Shown here: piece after piece, positions 34,550 to 41,903 of the stretch
Layout: the number at the start of each line of letters is the position of its first letter
How positions within the stretch are numbered: the stretch's first letter is position 1
Assembly (NCBI GenBank): GCA_002392655.1
Contig: DGHK01000013.1
Location: 1 to 46,195 of the forward strand
Origin: Lachnospiraceae bacterium UBA3850
GTDB lineage: Bacteria; Bacillota; Clostridia; Lachnospirales; Lachnospiraceae
DNA length: 46,195 bases
Reading direction: 5' to 3'
The notes under the pieces: generated by a model
The model's input: only the letters and a program-made list of their open reading frames with translations
What the model was told of the DNA's origin: nothing
Databases searched by the model: none
Program-made: the position numbers and the translations under genes

Positions 34550-35362
34550 ATGGAAAAGAAAAAATCTACAAGGGACTATTGTCTCGAAAAACTAGAACTA
34601 AATAAGGGAAGCTTCATAAGGGGAAAAACTCTGGCCGAGGAACTGGGAGTATCTAGAAATGCTATCTGGAAAGCTATAAATGAGTTAAAAAATACCGGCT
34701 ACAGCATTAAGTCTGTCAATAATAAAGGATACAGTCTTGATGATACAAATGATATTCTATCTGTAGTATCTATAAAAAACAGTATGATTAATTATCTAAA
34801 AAATACTAATTCAGATACTAAAACTAATACCAATAATAGTTCCGCAATTAAACAGGCAGAAAAAATCTGTGACAGTATCATCATCTACGATCAGCTTGCT
34901 TCAACAAATCAGACAGCCAAAATGAGTTTTATAACCGGTGCTCTTGACAAGAAGATTATAATAGCAAAAAGCCAAACTTCAGGACAAGGACATAATAATA
35001 GTTCATTTGACTCGCCTAAGGGTGGAATCTACATGAGTATCATAATAGATAATCCAAACCAAAAGAAGGCTTCTTCTCACAGCACTTCTACTCTAAGCGC
35101 ATCTAAAATAGGAACTATTATGCTTGAAGTACTTCAAGAACTTACAGGTAAAAAAGCAGCTATCGACGAAAAATATAACCGCATTTCAATCGGAAAGAAA
35201 AAGGTCTGTGGTATTCTCACAGAATACTTTGCTGATTTAGAGACAAACACTATAAACGGTTATGTAATTGGTATCGGAATAAAAAATATTGAAATAAAAA
35301 AGAATGAAGCCATCGGAATGATATTATGTAAACTAGTTTTCAAGAATGTCACATCTATATAA
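34550..35362 (+). CDS. Degenerate BirA-like protein (winged-helix regulator with altered biotin-ligase domain)
   Basis: 270 residues. The N-terminal winged helix (about 5-65, RGKTLAEELGVSRNAIWKAINELKNTGYSI) is a good BirA DNA-binding domain. An Asn/Thr/Ser-rich linker (84-100) follows. The ligase-like domain keeps STN (118-120) and GKKKVCGILTE (215-225), but the biotinyl-AMP loop GRGRRGR is replaced by GQGHNN (145-150), the KWPND motif is reduced to EKYNR, and the protein stops shortly after GIGI, lacking the usual last 50-80 residues of the group. It may no longer ligate biotin but may still bind DNA. A BirA-type operator lies directly downstream, before the symporter gene. Alternatives are a diverging ligase that is still active or a decaying gene. 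Confidence 0.85.
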   Translation: MEKKKSTRDYCLEKLELNKGSFIRGKTLAEELGVSRNAIWKAINELKNTGYSIKSVNNKGYSLDDTNDILSVVSIKNSMINYLKNTNSDTKTNTNNSSAIKQAEKICDSIIIYDQLASTNQTAKMSFITGALDKKIIIAKSQTSGQGHNNSSFDSPKGGIYMSIIIDNPNQKKASSHSTSTLSASKIGTIMLEVLQELTGKKAAIDEKYNRISIGKKKVCGILTEYFADLETNTINGYVIGIGIKNIEIKKNEAIGMILCKLVFKNVTSI

Positions 35363-35374
35363 AAACTCGCAGAA

Positions 35375-35406
35375 TTGTCAACCTAAACAATTTTATAGGT
35401 TGACAT
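35375..35406 (+). promoter_or_regulatory. BirA-type operator
   Basis: TTGTCAACC (35375-35383), a 14-nt spacer and GGTTGACAT (35398-35406) form an inverted repeat with one end mismatch. Its size and spacing match the BirA site known from many bacteria (TTGTnAACC, 14-15 nt, GGTTnACAA). The right half overlaps the -35 box of the symporter promoter, so binding should repress transcription. Confidence 0.75.
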
Positions 35407-35428
35407 TTTGTTTTATATATGATAAAAA
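35400..35428 (+). promoter_or_regulatory. Predicted promoter for the sodium:solute symporter
   Basis: A consensus TTGACA (35400-35405) and TAAAAA (35423-35428) are separated by 17 nt; the -35 box is inside the operator half-site. Confidence 0.55.
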
Positions 35429-35467
35429 TCTTTCTGGCATATTACTAAACAAGGAGACCTAATCATA

Positions 35468-36844
35468 ATGAACACAGTATTTTTATTCGCACTTGGCTTA
35501 TATCTTTTAATCTTTATACTTATCAGTATATTTGATTTAAAAAAGATTACATCATTTACTGACTACGCAGTTGCCGGTCGTATACAAGGAACATTTGCAG
35601 TTACCATGTCCCTTCTTGCTACCGTAGTAGGCGCATCCACAACCATTGGTATAACTGATACAGTATACGGAATTGGATTTCCGGGAATCTGGTGGCTGGC
35701 ATTTGGAGCCATCGGTCTCATACTTCAATCAATTTTTATTTCTGAAAAAGTAAGGGGTACTAAAGCAGATACCCTTCCAGATCTGGCAAGAATAACAGTT
35801 GGAAAATCTGCTGAAATGATAATTGCCCTAATAATCGTAATATCCTGGTTGGGCGTAATTGCCGGCCAGCTGGTAGCAATGAATTCACTTATCTCATTTG
35901 CTACAGGCAGAAGCGATAAATGGCTTTTCGTAATTGTTTCCATAGTTGTAATAGCTTATACAATGATTGGCGGCCAAACTTCTGTTGTTAAAACTGATAA
36001 ATTACAATTTATAGTTATTGTTCTTGGCGTAATTCTTTGCTGTGGTTATCTTTACTTAGTTCGTGGAGATGACTCATCCAGCGTAGCAAATAATATTCAG
36101 CTGATAAATGAAAACTATAGACCTATGAATCTTCTAAACCAATTCTTCGTAATCGGAGGAGTTTATTTTCTTGGTCCAGATATTATATCGAGAAATTTCA
36201 TTTCCAAGGATGAAACTATAGCTAAGAAATCAGCCATGATAGCAGGCATATGTCTATTTATCTTTTCCATATTTATAACACTTATAGGAATGTGGGCAAG
36301 ATATAATATAACTCCTGAAGATCTTGGAGATTCAAAAACTTTAATGTATATAGCAAATATACTACCTAAATTCATTAGTGTACCTCTGATATTCGGCCTG
36401 TTATCTGCTATTCTCTCTTCAACAGATACATGTTTGATCAATGCTTCTTCTATCTTCGTAAAAGATATACTGAAGAAAGAAAGTGTAAAATATATCCGTA
36501 TAACAGTAGTTGTAATCGGTTTATTTGCCACTGCTCTGGCTGTACTAGGACGCGGCGACATCATGTCTCTTCTTACAGGAGCTTACTCAATATATACACC
36601 AGGAATTATCTTCCCACTACTTATCGCCATCCTCTGCTACAAGAAACGTACGATAAATAAAGCTCTGTGGCTTTCTGCCGTAATCCTGGGTGGAATGTTC
36701 GGTGTAGTAGGAACATATTTCGGAGAATGGCTTGGTTCACTCAAATTACCTGCACCTGTTACAGATAATCTGACACTGATTGGAATGGGAATATCTCTTA
36801 TCATCTCACTAATATCAGTTAAATGGAATGAAAAAAGCAAGTGA
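35468..36844 (+). CDS. Sodium:solute symporter family transporter (candidate biotin or vitamin transporter)
   Basis: 458 residues with about 12-13 hydrophobic helices. SSS family features: the SFTDYAVAGR start, LLATVVGASTTIGITDTVYGIGFPGIWW, the YTMIGGQTSVVKTDKLQF motif and LLSAILSSTDTCLINASSIFVKDI. These proteins take up sugars, amino acids, pantothenate or other solutes with Na+. The substrate is not evident from sequence. The BirA-type operator overlapping its promoter, and the BirA-like gene beside it, suggest control by biotin status and hence possibly biotin uptake. AAGGAG lies 11 nt before ATG. Confidence 0.9.
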   Translation: MNTVFLFALGLYLLIFILISIFDLKKITSFTDYAVAGRIQGTFAVTMSLLATVVGASTTIGITDTVYGIGFPGIWWLAFGAIGLILQSIFISEKVRGTKADTLPDLARITVGKSAEMIIALIIVISWLGVIAGQLVAMNSLISFATGRSDKWLFVIVSIVVIAYTMIGGQTSVVKTDKLQFIVIVLGVILCCGYLYLVRGDDSSSVANNIQLINENYRPMNLLNQFFVIGGVYFLGPDIISRNFISKDETIAKKSAMIAGICLFIFSIFITLIGMWARYNITPEDLGDSKTLMYIANILPKFISVPLIFGLLSAILSSTDTCLINASSIFVKDILKKESVKYIRITVVVIGLFATALAVLGRGDIMSLLTGAYSIYTPGIIFPLLIAILCYKKRTINKALWLSAVILGGMFGVVGTYFGEWLGSLKLPAPVTDNLTLIGMGISLIISLISVKWNEKSK

Positions 36845-36849
36845 TAATC

Positions 36850-39606
36850 CTAATAGTTATCCAGTGCACTTCGCCTGCACTGGGTAACATCTCTTTCAAG
36901 ATCCCCTGCGGTCATAAGTCTGGTATCCTCACCTCTTATGATCAGCTGTATCATCCCGTCTGATGTAGCAACAGTGATATCCAAAGTTTTCGCATTCTTA
37001 AGCGTAAACCTGGCTATATATTGATCCGCAGTCTCTGCTTCTTTGGTATAAACCACGTGAACTCCCATATAGTCCATTTTTTCCGTAAAATGCCCTCTCA
37101 CGTTATATGCATCAAAAACAACAATTATCTCCGTTCCCTTTAGCACTCTGTATTCAGACATAATATCAAGCAGCTTATACCTCGCCGACTCAAGATCTAT
37201 AGACTGTTTTTCACTTGAAGAATTAGCTCCTGCATCATCCTCATCACTGAGAAGTCCATTCAGATTCTTCCAAGCATGTATGATATTATAACCATCAACA
37301 AGAAGATAATTCTCCTTAACAGGTTTTGCTTTATGGTTTGATGAACTTCCGGACGAGGCAGATACACCGGAAGAATGCTTTCTCATATCTGCCAAAGCTT
37401 TGTTTCTAGTGAGATATACTCTCTTTGTTCTTTTGTCACTTCCTGCATTTGCATGAGTAGTACTTCTCAGTATATCATCTATCTCATCTGTTCCAATTGC
37501 CTCAAATCTTTCTTCAAATGTACCGCCATTTTCATTCTTTTTCCTTTCAGCAGCTGCTCTGACATGTTCAGCCTCTACCTGAAGTCTCTCTTCATCACTC
37601 ATCTCATCTATTCCGAAGAAATCAGCTTCTTTTTTCGGAAGATGCATCAACTCTTCACTTTCAAACCATGGTACATAATAACCGGCTCCGTGTTCTATGA
37701 ATACACTTCCCGACAGATTATTCTTATCATTATCAGGATCATAAGCCATATTTTCGATTATCTCGTTTTCGATATCCTCAGGACACTCTCTGTATCCGGA
37801 CAGCCTCATATCTATAGTTCCCCTTCCGGAGGTATACTGAGTAAGCTTAGTCTGATAGTCAGAAACCAGTCTGGCAGGAGCTTCACCTACAAGTATAACC
37901 GTCTGAATACCATTTATCTCCTTCTGACTTTGGCTATTAAGCGAACCTCCCATCTGGTTAATATCAGTCATCGCCCTGCCAAGGTGATCAGTCGGAAGCT
38001 GAATAACGAGACTCATTACAGGTTCAAGAAGAAGTGACTTAGTCTTCATAAGTCCCTGTCTTACAGCACGTCTCACAGCCTCCCTAAAGTCCTGACTCTC
38101 CGTATGCTTCAGATGTGACCTTCCATTTATAAGGGTAAATCTGATATCAGTAAGAGCAGCTCCGGTAAGCACTCCTGTCGGGAGATCATTTGCCAAAGTA
38201 GAAAGTATCGTTTTCTGCCAGTTTATTCCCAGGTCATTAACACTAAGTGCACTTGCAACCTCTATTCCAGTCCCACGTGGTAGAGGCTCCATAAGTATCT
38301 GAACCTCTGCATAATGTCTGAGTGGCTCAAAATGTCCATATCCGATAACAGGAGCATCAATAGTTTCCTTTACTATTATTCCCGCCGGCTCGAAGCTGAC
38401 CTTAACACCACATCTCTCAAGTATCATAGACTGAAGAATTTCCAGCTGAAACTCTCCCATGACAGATATAGTTATCTGTTCATTCTCGGAAATCTCCATA
38501 TAAAGGAGAGGATTTTCAGCTACAAGTTCCCTGAATTTTGGAATAAAGACTCTCGGTGCAGTATCTATAGGAAGGATAATATCATAACGAAGAACCGGCT
38601 GACACATAGCCCTTCTGTCATCAATCTCAGAACCAAGCCCCATTCCGGTATAAGCAGAGTCAAGTCCCACAAGTGCTACGACATCTCCTGCTACAGCCTT
38701 CTGTATACTCTCATACTTACCTCCGCTATAAAGCCTAATCTGACTTATCTTCTCTTCATCCGTTTCAGATACATTTACACTATCTCGTACAGCAATCTCT
38801 CCACCTGTAAGCTTTGCAAATGCAATTTTCCGTCCATCCTCATAGCTTAAACGGTAAATCTTTGCAGAAAACTCATCTCTATATGTTACATCCGGGAAAA
38901 AATCAGTAAATTCCCTGACAAATATATCTACGCCGCAGTTTTTTAATGCAGAACCAAAAAGAACCGGATGCAGTCTTCTACTATATATAAGTGTAATTAT
39001 ATCCGACTTAGTCACCTCGCCCGTCTCAAGAAATCTCTCTATCGTCTCCTCTGACAGCGAAGCAATCTCCTCCTTTTTCTCGTCAGCTATATCAGAAGTA
39101 GAAGTCATATCAGAAAAATCCAAAAATCCGTCGCCCATCTCACTGAGTTCATCAACTAATTCTTCATAAGCCCTATCGCACATATCCATCTTGTTGACAA
39201 AAACAAAAAACGGGATCTTATAAGCTTGCAGCATCGAATAAAGTCTTCTAGTTGACGCAGTTACGCCATCAGGACCACTTATAAGAAGAACTGCAGCATC
39301 AAGAATAGAAAGTGCCCTTTCAGTCTCACCAATAAAATCCGTATGTCCCGGTGTATCTATAATTGTTATTCTGATATCATCACCTGAACTATTCAGCTTA
39401 TTATCAGAAGACATATCAATTACGGCCTGCTTAGAAAGGATTGTGACGCCACGCCTCTTCTCCAACTCTTCAGTATCAAGAAATGCATTTCCGTCATCTA
39501 CACGTCCTACAGACCTTATCATTCCAGTATTAAACAGAATACTTTCTGTTAATGTTGTTTTTCCCGCATCAACATGTGCGAGAATTCCTACTACTGCTTT
39601 TTTCAA
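36850..39606 (-). CDS. TetM-like ribosomal GTPase fused to a Rae1/YacP-like NYN nuclease domain
   Basis: 918 residues. Residues 1 to about 640 form an EF-G/TetM-type translational GTPase: P-loop AHVDAGKT (10-17), switch I RRGVTI, DTPGH (84-88), NKMD (138-141), GSAL, then domains II-V. A linker (about 640-760) holds ERLQVEAEHVRAAAERKKNE and a Ser-rich stretch. Residues 766-918 resemble the NYN_YacP family: LLVDGYNIIHAW, VVFDAYNVRG, KEAETADQYI and VATSDGMIQ. Bacillus Rae1 cuts mRNA in the ribosomal A site, where TetM-type GTPases also bind. Start TTG 39604-39606, after GGGAG. A terminator hairpin lies just before it. Annotators may call it a tetracycline resistance protein; the fusion makes a housekeeping or stress role more likely. 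Confidence 0.88.
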   Translation of the reverse strand: MKKAVVGILAHVDAGKTTLTESILFNTGMIRSVGRVDDGNAFLDTEELEKRRGVTILSKQAVIDMSSDNKLNSSGDDIRITIIDTPGHTDFIGETERALSILDAAVLLISGPDGVTASTRRLYSMLQAYKIPFFVFVNKMDMCDRAYEELVDELSEMGDGFLDFSDMTSTSDIADEKKEEIASLSEETIERFLETGEVTKSDIITLIYSRRLHPVLFGSALKNCGVDIFVREFTDFFPDVTYRDEFSAKIYRLSYEDGRKIAFAKLTGGEIAVRDSVNVSETDEEKISQIRLYSGGKYESIQKAVAGDVVALVGLDSAYTGMGLGSEIDDRRAMCQPVLRYDIILPIDTAPRVFIPKFRELVAENPLLYMEISENEQITISVMGEFQLEILQSMILERCGVKVSFEPAGIIVKETIDAPVIGYGHFEPLRHYAEVQILMEPLPRGTGIEVASALSVNDLGINWQKTILSTLANDLPTGVLTGAALTDIRFTLINGRSHLKHTESQDFREAVRRAVRQGLMKTKSLLLEPVMSLVIQLPTDHLGRAMTDINQMGGSLNSQSQKEINGIQTVILVGEAPARLVSDYQTKLTQYTSGRGTIDMRLSGYRECPEDIENEIIENMAYDPDNDKNNLSGSVFIEHGAGYYVPWFESEELMHLPKKEADFFGIDEMSDEERLQVEAEHVRAAAERKKNENGGTFEERFEAIGTDEIDDILRSTTHANAGSDKRTKRVYLTRNKALADMRKHSSGVSASSGSSSNHKAKPVKENYLLVDGYNIIHAWKNLNGLLSDEDDAGANSSSEKQSIDLESARYKLLDIMSEYRVLKGTEIIVVFDAYNVRGHFTEKMDYMGVHVVYTKEAETADQYIARFTLKNAKTLDITVATSDGMIQLIIRGEDTRLMTAGDLERDVTQCRRSALDNY

Positions 39607-39636
39607 TCTTTACTCCCACTGTTCATAATAAAGAAA

Positions 39637-39661
39637 GCGGCTCATATAAAAACTGAGCCGC
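39637..39661 (-). terminator. Intrinsic terminator between mscL and the GTPase-NYN gene
   Basis: An 8-bp GC-rich stem (39637-39644 with 39654-39661) with a 9-nt loop is followed by TTTCTTTATT on the minus strand. The hairpin ends about 15 nt before the GTPase ribosome site, with no space for a promoter between them. Confidence 0.75.
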
Positions 39662-39668
39662 CGGATTA

Positions 39669-40061
39669 TTAATTCTTATTCTTAAGAAGATCTCTGATTT
39701 CTGTAAGTAACTGCTCCTCAGCTGATGGTTCTGCTGCCTCTTCTTCAGCTGCTTCTTCCTTCTTACGTGCATTTAACAGTTTATTCATGCCCTTCAGCAT
39801 CAGGAATAAAACAAATGCAAGTATAATGAAGTTAATAATTGCCATAATAAAAGCACCGATTCCAAGCTCAGCCTTCCAAATAGTTACTGTCCAGCCTTCA
39901 AGTCCACCTGTTGTGAAACATCCGATGATAGGATTGATGATATTATCAGTAAGCGCGCTTATTATAGAAGCAAACGCACCACCAATGATAACACCGATAG
40001 CCATATCCATGACATTTCCCTTAAGAGCGAATTCTTTAAATTCAGCAATAAACTTCTTCAT
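39669..40061 (-). CDS. mscL: Large-conductance mechanosensitive channel
   Basis: 130 residues from ATG 40059-40061 after AAGGGA; the frame opens 26 codons earlier but without family similarity. Typical MscL: MKKFIAEFKEFALKGNVMDMAIGVIIGGAF, two transmembrane helices (about 15-40 and 68-95), a periplasmic loop, and a cytoplasmic helix with the acidic EEAAEEEAAEP stretch. It opens under membrane tension to release solutes during hypo-osmotic shock. Confidence 0.96.
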   Translation of the reverse strand: MKKFIAEFKEFALKGNVMDMAIGVIIGGAFASIISALTDNIINPIIGCFTTGGLEGWTVTIWKAELGIGAFIMAIINFIILAFVLFLMLKGMNKLLNARKKEEAAEEEAAEPSAEEQLLTEIRDLLKNKN

Positions 40062-40146
40062 AGAAAAATCCCTTCCCTTCGTTTTTTTATATAGTTTTAA
40101 GACATAAGTAAGTATAACAATTAAGATGGCAAAAAGCAATAAAAAA

Positions 40147-40178
40147 GAGAAGCATACTCAAAAATGAATATGCTTCTC
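40147..40178 (-). terminator. Intrinsic terminator after the 48-residue-repeat protein gene
   Basis: A 10-bp perfect stem (40147-40156 with 40169-40178) is followed by TTTTTTATTG on the minus strand. Confidence 0.9.
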
Positions 40179-40221
40179 ACTATCATATAATTTGGGGTTT
40201 AATTATTTGTTTATACTGTTA

Positions 40222-41718
40222 TTACTGAAATGAAACGATATTAACAGTGTGTTCTGCTTCAGCAGATCTGTTTGCCTTCTCAGCAGCAGCCTTTGCCTCA
40301 TCAGCTGCAGCCTGTGCCTCATCAGCTGCAGCCTTTGCTTCAAGTGCAGCCTTCTCAGCCTCCTCAGCAGCCTTCCTTGCAGCCTCATTGTTGTCCTCTA
40401 CAAGACCCTTCTTTGATTCTGCATTAATCTCTGCAGCTGCTGCTTTCTTAGCATCCTGCTCAGCCTTAAAGTTTGCCTCAGCCTCAGCCTCTGCCTTAGC
40501 TGTCTGCTCATTCTTCTTAGCCTCAACTGCTGCATAATCATCTGCAAGACCCTTCTTTGACTCTGCATTAATCTTTGCAGCCTCTGCCTTCTTAGCATCC
40601 TTCTCTGCCTGAAGCTTTGCCTCAGCCTCAGCCTCTGCCTTAGCTATCTGCTCATTCTTCTTAGCCTCAACTGCTGCATAATCATCTGCAAGACCCTTCT
40701 TTGACTCTGCATTAATCTTTGCAGCCTCTGCCTTCTTAGCATCCTTCTCTGCCTGAAGCTTTGCTTCTGCATCTGCCTTAGCGTTAGCGATCTGCTCATT
40801 CTTAAGAGCCTCTCTCTCTTCATAGTCTGTGTAAAGACCCTTCTTAAGTGAATATGTTGTCTTAGCAGCCTCTGCTTTCTTAGCATCCTTCTCTGCCTGA
40901 AGTTTAGCTTCTGCATCAGCCTTAGCGTCAGCTATCTGCTCATTCTTAAGAGCTTCAAATGCTTCATGATCAACATAAAGTCCCTTTCTAAGTGAATATG
41001 TTGTCTTTGCAGCCTCTGCCTTGATCTCATCCTTCATAGCCTGAAGCTTAGCTTCTGCATCAGCCTTAGCCTTAGCAATCTGCTCATTCTTAAGAGCCTC
41101 AGTCTCTTCATAATCTGTGTAAAGACCCTTCTTAAGTGAATATGTTGTCTTTGCAGCCTCTGCCTTGATCTCATCCTTCATAGCCTGAAGCTTTGCTTCT
41201 GCCTCAGCCTCTGCCTTAGCAGTCTGCTCATTCTTAAGATCTTCCTGAGCTGCATGATCCTCAGCAAGACCAGTTCTGCCTTCGTAAGTAGATACCTCAC
41301 CCTCAACTGCTATATCAGCAGCTGCAACAGCATCCATAACGTGCTTGTTCTTGAGATTACCTCCGGCTACATATTCATCAATTTCATTCTTTCTTGCTTC
41401 ATCCTCAGTTACTGTCTCAACAGCCTTCATAGCCGCAGCATTCTTCTCTGCTGTTTCCTTGGCTAACTTAATCTGCTCATTCTTAAGAGCTTCCTGAGTT
41501 GCAAGATTCTCATCCATTCCTTTTCTGGCAGCTTCCATAACTCTAATGGCAGCGATTGTTGCCTGCTGGTTCTGCTCATCCTTCATGGATACTGCAACAT
41601 AGCTGCTTGTAGCTGAACTCTGTGCATTTACTGCTGGCATAGCGCCAAGAATAAATGCCATCGAACATCCACTTGCTATCACCTTTGCTACAGTTTTCTT
41701 TACATTCTTCTTTCTCAT
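40222..41718 (-). CDS. Secreted alpha-helical protein with 48-residue Ala/Lys/Glu repeats
   Basis: 498 residues with a signal peptide (about 1-32, cleavage likely after VNA). After a divergent first part (33-149) come six 48-residue units (150-437), each starting G-L-(A/Y/V)-x-D and containing (A/L)KNEQ.AKA.A.AEAKLQA.KD..KAEAAK, then a partial unit and an Ala-rich coiled coil (about 445-490) with AAADEA repeats. It has no LPxTG, membrane anchor or catalytic motif. Possible roles are an elongated surface fibre, adhesin or wall-associated spacer; I recognise no family. It has its own promoter, a hairpin-containing leader and a strong terminator. The start ATG follows GGAGGG. Confidence 0.85.
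   Translation of the reverse strand: MRKKNVKKTVAKVIASGCSMAFILGAMPAVNAQSSATSSYVAVSMKDEQNQQATIAAIRVMEAARKGMDENLATQEALKNEQIKLAKETAEKNAAAMKAVETVTEDEARKNEIDEYVAGGNLKNKHVMDAVAAADIAVEGEVSTYEGRTGLAEDHAAQEDLKNEQTAKAEAEAEAKLQAMKDEIKAEAAKTTYSLKKGLYTDYEETEALKNEQIAKAKADAEAKLQAMKDEIKAEAAKTTYSLRKGLYVDHEAFEALKNEQIADAKADAEAKLQAEKDAKKAEAAKTTYSLKKGLYTDYEEREALKNEQIANAKADAEAKLQAEKDAKKAEAAKINAESKKGLADDYAAVEAKKNEQIAKAEAEAEAKLQAEKDAKKAEAAKINAESKKGLADDYAAVEAKKNEQTAKAEAEAEANFKAEQDAKKAAAAEINAESKKGLVEDNNEAARKAAEEAEKAALEAKAAADEAQAAADEAKAAAEKANRSAEAEHTVNIVSFQ
40408..41271 (-). repeat. Six 144-bp coding repeats
   Basis: Tandem 144-bp units within the secreted protein gene, most alike in the last two full copies (for example the segments near 40531 and 40675 are nearly identical). 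Such arrays can gain or lose units by recombination. Confidence 0.85.
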
Positions 41719-41740
41719 ACTTTTATCCCTCCATTAATGG

Positions 41741-41764
41741 TTCTGAGGCCTTCACCCCTCAGAA
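41741..41764 (-). promoter_or_regulatory. Leader hairpin before the repeat-protein start
   Basis: An 8-bp perfect stem (41741-41748 with 41757-41764) with an 8-nt loop lies just upstream of the GGAGGG ribosome site in the leader of about 80 nt. No T tract follows on the coding strand, so mRNA stabilisation or control of translation is more likely than termination. Confidence 0.5.
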
Positions 41765-41805
41765 AAAAATAGTGTATTGGTTCTGCAATTTTGCAAAACC
41801 AGAGT

Positions 41806-41834
41806 AGAATATCAAATTGATTAAGTGTTGTCAA
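41806..41834 (-). promoter_or_regulatory. Predicted promoter for the repeat-protein gene
   Basis: A consensus TTGACA (41829-41834) and TATTCT (41806-41811) are separated by 17 nt on the minus strand. Confidence 0.6.
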
Positions 41835-41846
41835 CCACTTTTTTAT

Positions 41847-41875
41847 TTGATTTAGTATTTTTTTTAATCTATAAT
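41847..41875 (+). promoter_or_regulatory. Predicted promoter for the wall-binding hydrolase gene
   Basis: TTGATT (41847-41852) and a consensus TATAAT (41870-41875) are separated by 17 nt, divergent from the repeat-protein promoter only 13 nt away. Confidence 0.65.
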
Positions 41876-41903
41876 TTAATTATCATATCCGGAGGTACTT
41901 TAT

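Noticed and set aside
36850..39606. Acquired tetracycline-resistance gene
   Set aside because: The fused NYN domain, the divergent GTPase sequence and the lack of mobile-element genes argue for a chromosomal translation factor rather than a transferred resistance gene.
40247..40537. Ala/Ser-rich open frame on the plus strand
   Set aside because: It is antisense to the Ala-rich coiled coil of the secreted repeat protein.
41828..41836. Second BirA half-site (TTGTCAACC) near the wall-binding hydrolase
   Set aside because: No matching GGTTnACAA lies 14-15 nt away; the bases are better explained as the -35 box of the divergent repeat-protein gene.
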